The notes below the pieces were generated by a model. That model had not been told where the DNA came from. It was given only the letters and a program-made list of their open reading frames with translations, and did not search any database. From positions 1 through 64,000 of the forward strand of contig CANHVU010000018.1 in assembly GCA_947464275.1 (NCBI GenBank): 64,000 nt of DNA. Direction: 5' to 3'. The translations under genes were made by a program, and so were the position numbers. Position 1 is the first letter of the stretch; each line of letters begins with the position of its first letter. Shown here in pieces: positions 58,650 through 64,000 of the stretch. The DNA comes from Bacteroidota bacterium. Its GTDB lineage: Bacteria > Bacteroidota > Bacteroidia > UKL13-3.

Positions 58650-59033
58650 ATGAATAAGTTATTTGCTATTTTACTAATGGCTATAATGGTTACGTCATGT
58701 ACTAAAACCGAAACCATAGCTACTCCTGCGCAAACTATTATAACCAGTGATAGTTCACAGTTTAGCGGACGTTTAAAAGTGGTGGTTTTAGATGGAACCA
58801 ATAACAATGCTCAAATTAATGGAGCGCAAGTATTTTTATATCCATCTTACGAAGATTTAAAGCGTAATTTTTATTTAAATACCATTTCTACCGTAAGTGG
58901 AACAGCCGATTTTGGTTTTATACTGCAAGGCAATTATTACCTGAGGGCTCAAAGTGGCACCAAAAGCGATACCAATGTGGTGCAAGTATTGGGGCAAAAA
59001 ACCATTACCAGAACCATGATTGTTCGTCAATAA
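58650..59033 (+). CDS. Small lipoprotein with a carboxypeptidase-regulatory-like fold
   Basis: 127 residues. Lipoprotein signal with lipobox TSC (MNKLFAILLMAIMVTSC). The remaining ~100 residues look like one beta-sandwich (GRLKVVVLDG..VSGTADFGFILQGNYYLRAQ), similar to carboxypeptidase regulatory-like or CARDB-type modules. Six bases after pyk, nine before the DUF2480 gene. Function unknown. Confidence 0.75.
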   Translation: MNKLFAILLMAIMVTSCTKTETIATPAQTIITSDSSQFSGRLKVVVLDGTNNNAQINGAQVFLYPSYEDLKRNFYLNTISTVSGTADFGFILQGNYYLRAQSGTKSDTNVVQVLGQKTITRTMIVRQ

Positions 59034-59042
59034 TGTAATAAA

Positions 59043-59561
59043 ATGGATTTAGCAGAATTAGATTTAATTGAAAATAAAGTAGCTAACAGTGGCCTTATTA
59101 CCATTGATTTAGAAACCTTGCGCCATGCAGGCATAAGGGTTTTGTTCGATATTAAAGATTGGCTTTTTAGGGAAATGATTTTAAAGGAAAAAGACTTTAG
59201 AGATTTTGTTAAAAACCACGATTGGAGCCAATACCAAAACCAAAATATAGCTTTTTATTGCAGTACAGATGCCATAGTGCCTACTTGGGCTTATATGCTT
59301 TTGGCCAGTGCGGTGCAGCCTTATGCCAATAAATATGTGTTTGGCAATTTAGAACAACTCGAAATAGCATTGTATAACGATGCCATTGCACAACTGAATC
59401 CTGCCGATTATGCTGATAAACGCATTATTTTAAAAGGGTGTAGCCAAAATGAGTTGCCCATTGCTGCTTATGTAACCATGAGCAATAAGTTACTACCAGT
59501 GGTAAAAAGTTTAATGTATGGCGAAGCTTGCAGCAATGTTCCTATTTATAAAAAACGATAA
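59043..59561 (+). CDS. DUF2480 family protein
   Basis: 172 residues, cytoplasmic, with the family's opening IENKVANSGLITIDLE and a conserved YCSTDAIVPTWAYMLLASA. A C-terminal KGCSQNELPIAAYV and Cys-containing end (GEACSNVPIYKKR) are seen. The family is confined largely to Bacteroidota and has no assigned function. Fourth gene of the pyk operon. Confidence 0.88.
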   Translation: MDLAELDLIENKVANSGLITIDLETLRHAGIRVLFDIKDWLFREMILKEKDFRDFVKNHDWSQYQNQNIAFYCSTDAIVPTWAYMLLASAVQPYANKYVFGNLEQLEIALYNDAIAQLNPADYADKRIILKGCSQNELPIAAYVTMSNKLLPVVKSLMYGEACSNVPIYKKR

Positions 59562-59570
59562 AAGAATTAA

Positions 59571-60188
59571 ATGAATCAAAACGTAAAAATTAAGTTGGGC
59601 AATATTACCAACTTAAGCGATGCCCGCTTTGCAGCCGCAGCAGGCATTGATTATATGGGTTTTTGTTTTGACCCTCAAAGTGTAAGTTATATTCCGCCAG
59701 TTAAAGCCAAAGAAATTATTGATTGGACTACAGGATGTTTTGTAGTGGCGGAGTTTGGAAACCAAACCATGAAAGAAGTGGCCGATATAGTTGACATGTT
59801 AAACATTGATATTGTAGAACTAAATAACGATTTATTGCCAACCGATTTAGCCGAAATTGATAAGCCTATTATTAAAAAAATTGATACCAGTTTATTTGAT
59901 TTAACTGCGCTCCATAAAATTTTTGAAGCCTATACTGATAAAATAGATGCTTTTCATTTATATGCAAGCAATGGACATACTTTAACTGCTGACGATTTAA
60001 AACAAATTTGTGCTAATAACAAAATAGTTTGGGGTTATAATACTGCTCCTGAAAACATAAAAGAAACATTGGCTAATTATGAGCCTTATGCCTTAAATAT
60101 AATAGGAGGCGATGAAGAAAAAACTGGCCTTAAAGACTTTGAAGAATTGAACAATGTATTAGATGCATTGGGATTATACGAAGGATAA
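59571..60188 (+). CDS. TrpF-like TIM-barrel protein lacking both catalytic residues
   Basis: 205 residues. The overall plan is that of phosphoribosylanthranilate isomerase: a first strand followed by NLSDARFAAAAGIDYMGF, and a phosphate-binding end GGDEEKTGLKDFEEL. However the catalytic Cys of K-[IV]-C-G is a Gly (IKLGNIT) and the region matching the general acid Asp reads DAFHLYAS, with Tyr where D is expected. It is therefore unlikely to be a true TrpF; a different or non-catalytic sugar-phosphate binding role is possible. Last gene of the pyk operon, followed by a terminator. Confidence 0.8.
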   Translation: MNQNVKIKLGNITNLSDARFAAAAGIDYMGFCFDPQSVSYIPPVKAKEIIDWTTGCFVVAEFGNQTMKEVADIVDMLNIDIVELNNDLLPTDLAEIDKPIIKKIDTSLFDLTALHKIFEAYTDKIDAFHLYASNGHTLTADDLKQICANNKIVWGYNTAPENIKETLANYEPYALNIIGGDEEKTGLKDFEELNNVLDALGLYEG

Positions 60189-60210
60189 TTTTGCATGATT
60201 CAATGTTATA

Positions 60211-60250
60211 AAAAAAAGCTATCAAGTGTAAAAACTTGATAGCTTTTTTT
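60211..60250 (+). terminator. Terminator of the pyk operon
   Basis: A 17-bp stem (60211-60227 with 60234-60250) has loop GTAAAA; the core is AGCTATCAAGT/ACTTGATAGCT between an A7 and a T7 run. Confidence 0.95.
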
Positions 60251-60329
60251 GTGGGGTTTAAACTGTATTTATTTTAAGTTTTTGAAGTGCTTTGCAGAAA
60301 CATATTAAAACTTCAATGTGAATATTATT

Positions 60330-61004
60330 TTAGAACTCTTTCGCAGAAAGTTCTTTTATCAAATTTCCGTTTAAATCAAATAAACAATTTTGAGTATATC
60401 TTCCTTTACTCTCAATTTGTCCTTGATTGTTTTTTGTCTCAATACCTGTGATTTGAACTTCAATACCTTTCGCAGTTACTTTTTGTAACCACCCTGCTTT
60501 GAAGAAAACTAATTTGTTTGTCTTGAAATTATAGTAGTGAATTGCTGAACAAACTGTCCAACCGTTTGTCTGAAAATATAATCTCTCCCCGTTATTTGTT
60601 AAACTAGGAGACTCGAAATTGCATAAATTATTGTTTGGGTAAATACTTGAATTTGCATAGTCTGGTTTAGTCCCACCCAAACCGTCTAAACAAGTTGTAA
60701 AAATTGCTATATCCTTTTTTGTTGTTAAGTTGAAGACGCGAATAGAAAGCTGGTCGTATGATTCTTCGCCTTCATTTCCTTCCGTTTTTGATTTTTTAAT
60801 AACTCTTTGATAGACAACAAAATTTTTAGTTTTTGAGTATGCAATAACTGAGTTGTCTCCTTTCGAAACAATTTCTTTTGAGCTACCATTTTCGTATTGC
60901 ACGAATATTTTTCCATCCTTAGTAAAGGCGTTAATTAACATTTGTGCATTGCATAAATTTACTAATAAAATTGTCGTAACGATGCTTGTAATAAATCTTT
61001 TCAT
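60330..61004 (-). CDS. Exported protein of unknown function
   Basis: 224 residues with a signal peptide (MKRFITSIVTTILLVNLCNAQ). The mature part is beta-rich with repeated short strands such as FVQYENGSSKEIV and YFQTNGWTV, which could be a WD40/PQQ-like propeller fragment, but no family is certain. Single gene with no operon partner. Confidence 0.7.
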   Translation of the reverse strand: MKRFITSIVTTILLVNLCNAQMLINAFTKDGKIFVQYENGSSKEIVSKGDNSVIAYSKTKNFVVYQRVIKKSKTEGNEGEESYDQLSIRVFNLTTKKDIAIFTTCLDGLGGTKPDYANSSIYPNNNLCNFESPSLTNNGERLYFQTNGWTVCSAIHYYNFKTNKLVFFKAGWLQKVTAKGIEVQITGIETKNNQGQIESKGRYTQNCLFDLNGNLIKELSAKEF

Positions 61005-61434
61005 TTTATATTGTTTTTTAGTTAGCCCTTTTTCGCTTGTTTTTTGCCACTTTTGGTTTTTAGCGAAGCGTCACCAATAGCAATTACTTTTTGTTTTTAC
61101 TTTTAAAATAATTACCTCTTCTCCACAGGCTTCTAAGCTTTGTGCCTGCTAGCAATTGGTCTATTTGCTCTTTAATAATTTAGCTTTCTTACAAAACAAA
61201 AATATTAATTACCTATATTAAAGCAAGTTTAATTTTATAAGGAAATGGAGCCAGCTAAAATTTAGCATTTCCGAATTAGGTATTGATGAATGATGCCCTG
61301 CAATAAGCTCAACATTAAAGATGAATTGTCACATGTCCCAAAAGCTTTCGGGATTAGCCTGTGGAATAAAAAATTGCCATTTTATCTATTTCCCCTTCCC
61401 AAAAGATTTTATGATTAGCCTATGGAAAGTGGGT
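61005..61434. other. Gene-free stretch with repeats
   Basis: Holds dispersed repeat C copy 1 (61041-61083) and an imperfect direct repeat of about 30 bases starting TCCCAAAAG at 61336 and 61397 (..GATTAGCCT(G/A)TGGA). A promoter for the minus-strand gene ending at 61004 must lie at the left edge. No gene recognised. Confidence 0.6.
61041..61083 (+). repeat. Dispersed repeat C, copy 1
   Basis: TTTTTGCC followed by ..TTGGT..TTAGC/T..AAGC..TCACCAA.AGCAA aligns with 62229-62271 with about seven substitutions in 43 bases and no gap. The TTGGT/ACCAA arms can pair. Confidence 0.65.
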
Positions 61435-62010
61435 TTATTTTCTTATCCAATTAATATTTCTATTATCTGTATATTTAATAATTCCTTTTTCAGTATCAAA
61501 AGTGAAGTTGCGAATCCCCTTCTCCACATTTATTTCAGGATAAGTAGCTTTATTGCTGTCAAAAAAATAGGTAGAACTGTCAAGTTGTTTAATGTTTTCC
61601 ATTTCCTTACCATTAAAAAATATTCCAATAAATGTGATTTCTTTTTCAGTAAATTCACTTGAAGACGAATTTGAAATGCTCAATATATTTTGTTCATATC
61701 TTTTATTTTCTCCATTTGTTTTTGCAAATTGATGGTAGCTGCCCTTTGTAAATTCATAAGCAACTGATAAAGTAGTTTTATTATAAAAACCTTGCTCTAT
61801 ATCTTTAATGGAGTATTTTGTAGTGTCGGTTTTATGAAAAATAATAGTGTCTGTTTCACCATTCACAGATTCAAATATTATCGTTTCAGTTTTACCGTAT
61901 GGTTTAAACCATTTAATATCATCGGAAGTAAAGGTTTTAACTTGACCAAAATCGCAAGCATTTAGCAAGGTTAATGCCAATAATCCAATGCATATTTTTA
62001 GTGTTTTCAT
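61435..62010 (-). CDS. Lipoprotein of unknown function
   Basis: 191 residues. Lipobox NAC in MKTLKICIGLLALTLLNACDFG. The mature part is beta-rich with a Thr/Asp-rich region (ETDTIIFHKTDTTKYS). No recognised domain. Monocistronic. Confidence 0.7.
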   Translation of the reverse strand: MKTLKICIGLLALTLLNACDFGQVKTFTSDDIKWFKPYGKTETIIFESVNGETDTIIFHKTDTTKYSIKDIEQGFYNKTTLSVAYEFTKGSYHQFAKTNGENKRYEQNILSISNSSSSEFTEKEITFIGIFFNGKEMENIKQLDSSTYFFDSNKATYPEINVEKGIRNFTFDTEKGIIKYTDNRNINWIRK

Positions 62011-62088
62011 TTCTGTTATTAGTTTATTATTTATTTATGCAGTTGTTTTTGATGCTTTGCTCAAAGCACCAACCAATGGTTGTCAAGA

Positions 62089-62136
62089 TAATGGAAAGTA
62101 ATTAGTTAAACAAGGAAGATGCCTCCGGCATGACTA
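62089..62136 (+). repeat. Dispersed repeat D, copy 2
   Basis: Second copy of 50561-50609, in the same orientation; includes the palindromic ATGCCTCCGGCAT. Confidence 0.65.
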
Positions 62137-62163
62137 TTTAAGGAATTGTAAATTGCTAAAATT

Positions 62164-62206
62164 AACCGAACATCAAATAACGAACATCGAACATCGAATG
62201 ACGAAC
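62164..62206 (+). repeat. Heptanucleotide tandem repeat
   Basis: AACATCG-type units (AACATCA, AATAACG, AACATCG twice, AATGACG) matching the array at 50908-50952. Confidence 0.75.
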
Positions 62207-62228
62207 ACTTGGACAAGCTAAGTGACAG

Positions 62229-62271
62229 TTTTTGCCGCTGTTGGTATTTAGTTAAGCATCACCAACAGCAA
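62229..62271 (+). repeat. Dispersed repeat C, copy 2
   Basis: Pairs with 61041-61083; the arms GTTGGT and ACCAAC are perfect here. Confidence 0.65.
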
Positions 62272-62387
62272 CCTGACTTATAATTCCATTTATCCAACAT
62301 ATAGTTTTTATATTTATTTCAAGGGCTAAAAACAATTAGCTATTTACTTAAAAATTAAATTAATTGCATTCATAATTAATTGATAAT

Positions 62388-63071
62388 ATGAAATTTTTAA
62401 ACACATTATTTTGTTGCTTATTATTGAGCATTTCGGTTTATGGTCAAACTGAAAAACAAAAGCCTAATTACTCCGAAATTGAAAAGAATATTAAGGATAA
62501 AAAATCGGGTTTGTTTTACGAAAAGTTGTTTGAAAAATTCTTAACTAGCGATACCAGTTTTACCTTAAATGAAAAGCAACATTTGTATTATGGCTATCAG
62601 TTTCAAAAAAACTACTCGCCTTATGGTAGCAGCGAGTTTAGCGATAGTTTGAAAAAAGTACTCAATAAAGAAGAACTTGATAGCAATGATGTAATTTTAG
62701 GTATAAAATATGGTAATTATATATTAGAAAAATTTCCTTTCGACTTAAGGACGTTAAATATTTTATCAAGGCTATATTCAAAAAATGGCGATGAGTTAAA
62801 AAGTGCTAAAATAAAAAATAGAAGAGAAAATATTATTGCAGCCATTTTAAGCAGTGGTGATGGACTTACCGATACAACAGCTTTGTACATATTAAGTATT
62901 TCTGATGAATATGATATGTTACGAATTTTAGGTTTAAAATTTGGAGGCAGTCAGTCGTTAAGAGGTGGCAACGATTATTTAAAAGTAACCAAAAACGATT
63001 ACGGAATAGAAGGTATGTATTTTGATGTATCTGCACCATTTGGCAGCATGAGCCGAATGTTTAAAAAGTAA
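62388..63071 (+). CDS. DUF4919 family exported protein
   Basis: 227 residues with a signal peptide (..LLLSISVYGQ). Helical, with the family's conserved YYGYQFQKNYSPYG, a TPR-like middle (~100-150) and a C-terminal YLKVTKNDYGIEGMYFDVSA. The family is found in Bacteroidota and has no known function. It ends at a bidirectional terminator. Confidence 0.85.
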   Translation: MKFLNTLFCCLLLSISVYGQTEKQKPNYSEIEKNIKDKKSGLFYEKLFEKFLTSDTSFTLNEKQHLYYGYQFQKNYSPYGSSEFSDSLKKVLNKEELDSNDVILGIKYGNYILEKFPFDLRTLNILSRLYSKNGDELKSAKIKNRRENIIAAILSSGDGLTDTTALYILSISDEYDMLRILGLKFGGSQSLRGGNDYLKVTKNDYGIEGMYFDVSAPFGSMSRMFKK

Positions 63072-63104
63072 AAAGCATTGCTTGGCTATCAAGCAATGCT
63101 TTTT
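63071..63104. terminator. Bidirectional terminator
   Basis: AAAAGCATTGCTTG (63071-63084) pairs with CAAGCAATGCTTTT (63090-63103) around GCTAT. Serves the DUF4919 gene (+) and the prohibitin-family gene (-). Confidence 0.93.
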
Positions 63105-63127
63105 AAACACTATAATTATTTTATAAA

Positions 63128-64000
63128 CTAATTTTCAGGAATACCAATTAATGGCGTTTTACCATCGGTAATAATAACTTTGGCATTATTTGAACCCGAA
63201 AGCGATTTAAAGGCTTCTATTTGTTTTGCTTTTAACACTTGCGGAGTTAAGCTGCTATTTAACATTTGGTTGGCCTTCATTTGAGCTTCGGCTTCTGTTT
63301 TTAATGCGTTGGCTTTACCTTCTGCCTCTATTTCAGTAATTCTTTTTTGAGCTTCCGCTGCTATAATTCTGCTTTGTTTTTCACCTTCGGCTTGTAATAT
63401 TTTTCTTTCAGCTTCACGTTTTTCTCGATCTTTTAAAAATTCCATTCTTTGCGCTTCTTGTTCTGATTGCATTTTTTCTTCAATGGTTTTTGCTAATCCA
63501 GGAGGTAAACTAATACTTTTCATAAGCACCGATTCAATAATAAATCCTTTAGATTCGGCTACTTCCATCATACGTTCTTTAATTTCTTTTTCAATTACAC
63601 TACGTTTATTGCTGTGCATATCCTTAGCTTCGTATTTGGCGCAAATATCGGCTGCTGCCGATCTAAATACTGGGAGTATTACCACATCTTGAAAGTTTAG
63701 CCCAGTATTTTTTAAAATATTTGGCAATTCGGCTGTTTTTATTTTATAAAGAATAGAAATTTCAGATTGAATAGTCAAGCCTTCTTTGCTAGGTAGTGAG
63801 GCATTTATTGCCAAATTGATGGTTCTAATTGGAACTTTTATTACAGTTGAAAGAAATGGATTGAATACTACCGCCCCAGGGTAATGAATTTTTTCGTTAA
63901 CTCTTCCAAGGGTTCTTTTTACACCTATTTCATCTTGAAGAACCACTGCACACGAACTAAAAAGCAAACTAACCATGGTTAGTAAAAGAAATTGTTTTTT
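63128..64000 (-). CDS. Prohibitin/SPFH-family lipoprotein (5' end outside window)
   Basis: At least 290 residues. An ATG at 63976 would begin inside the signal peptide; the frame stays open to the edge (KKQFLLLTMVSLLFSSC), so the real start lies beyond 64000. Lipobox SSC gives a lipid anchor. The SPFH/band 7 domain follows (VKRTLGRVNEKIHYPG to ~175), then a long charged coiled coil (~180-260) and ..PLIGIPEN. Prohibitin-like proteins form membrane rings that organise proteases or lipids. Partial; neighbours on the left are unrelated. Confidence 0.88.
   Translation of the reverse strand, partial: KKQFLLLTMVSLLFSSCAVVLQDEIGVKRTLGRVNEKIHYPGAVVFNPFLSTVIKVPIRTINLAINASLPSKEGLTIQSEISILYKIKTAELPNILKNTGLNFQDVVILPVFRSAAADICAKYEAKDMHSNKRSVIEKEIKERMMEVAESKGFIIESVLMKSISLPPGLAKTIEEKMQSEQEAQRMEFLKDREKREAERKILQAEGEKQSRIIAAEAQKRITEIEAEGKANALKTEAEAQMKANQMLNSSLTPQVLKAKQIEAFKSLSGSNNAKVIITDGKTPLIGIPEN

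Larger units (their letters stand above)
62011..62387. other. Gene-free stretch with repeats
   Basis: Holds repeat D copy 2 (62089-62136), a heptamer array (62164-62206) and repeat C copy 2 (62229-62271). No gene recognised; the promoter of the DUF4919 gene is expected in the last ~100 bases. Confidence 0.6.

Noticed and set aside
59571-60188. Annotation as functional trpF
   Set aside because: Both catalytic residues are missing and no trp gene is nearby.

Overview
The window is chromosomal DNA of a free-living member of the Bacteroidota. The evidence is a protein ending in a type IX secretion (T9SS) type A sorting domain, a partial protein ending in a VPVDGG-hydrophobic-basic tail, LruC, DUF2480, DUF3050, DUF4919 and IPExxxVDY-type proteins, promoters of the TTTG-N17-23-TAnnTTTG form, and A-rich rather than Shine-Dalgarno start regions. 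The DNA is strongly A+T-rich. The order within the phylum cannot be fixed by eye; Chitinophagales or a relative is a guess. No rRNA, CRISPR array, prophage, plasmid origin or intact insertion sequence was seen.

Layout. 1-4909: the end of a surface-sorted protein, a T9SS cargo protein, and clpB, the last two converging on one 21-bp bidirectional terminator. 5089-8910: a three-gene minus-strand unit (CsgG-like protein, CarF/TMEM189-type plasmalogen desaturase, outer-membrane protein) divergent from a HTH regulator. 9037-10277: xerC and hpf. 10449-23961: the information-processing block: a promoter, tRNA-Thr/Tyr/Gly, tRNA-Thr, tuf, tRNA-Trp, secE, nusG, rplK, rplA, rplJ, rplL, rpoB, rpoC, punctuated by several strong hairpins. 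24010-31036: housekeeping genes (GNAT, a frameshifted GNAT, GT2, PAP2, rsmE, bactofilin, RRM protein, engB, aroE). 31126-38024: LruC lipoprotein, response regulator, large hybrid histidine kinase, DUF3050. 38014-40262: DMT and MATE exporters. 40517-44947: a five-gene probable stress operon (lipocalin, DJ-1/PfpI, aldehyde dehydrogenase, SOUL, old yellow enzyme).

44981-51133 is the most accessory part: a REP-flanked RAYT transposase with an in-frame stop, an ArsR-SRPBCC-VOC operon behind a nested palindromic operator, small secreted proteins of unknown function, a CYTH protein, and a 1.2-kb gene-free stretch full of dispersed repeats. 51134-64000: an ABC-F protein, a MiaE-like hydroxylase, a fatty-acid desaturase, a five-gene pyk operon that ends in a TrpF-like protein lacking both catalytic residues, several small lipoproteins, more copies of the dispersed repeats, and a prohibitin-family protein running off the right end.

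No complete new defence or mobile system is evident. The observations most worth following are the CarF gene cluster and its divergent regulator, the catalytically altered TrpF-like protein in the pyk operon, the long GNRA-capped hairpin between tuf and tRNA-Trp, the two-hairpin element between rplL and rpoB, and the families of intergenic repeats, one of which keeps a similar reading frame in both copies.
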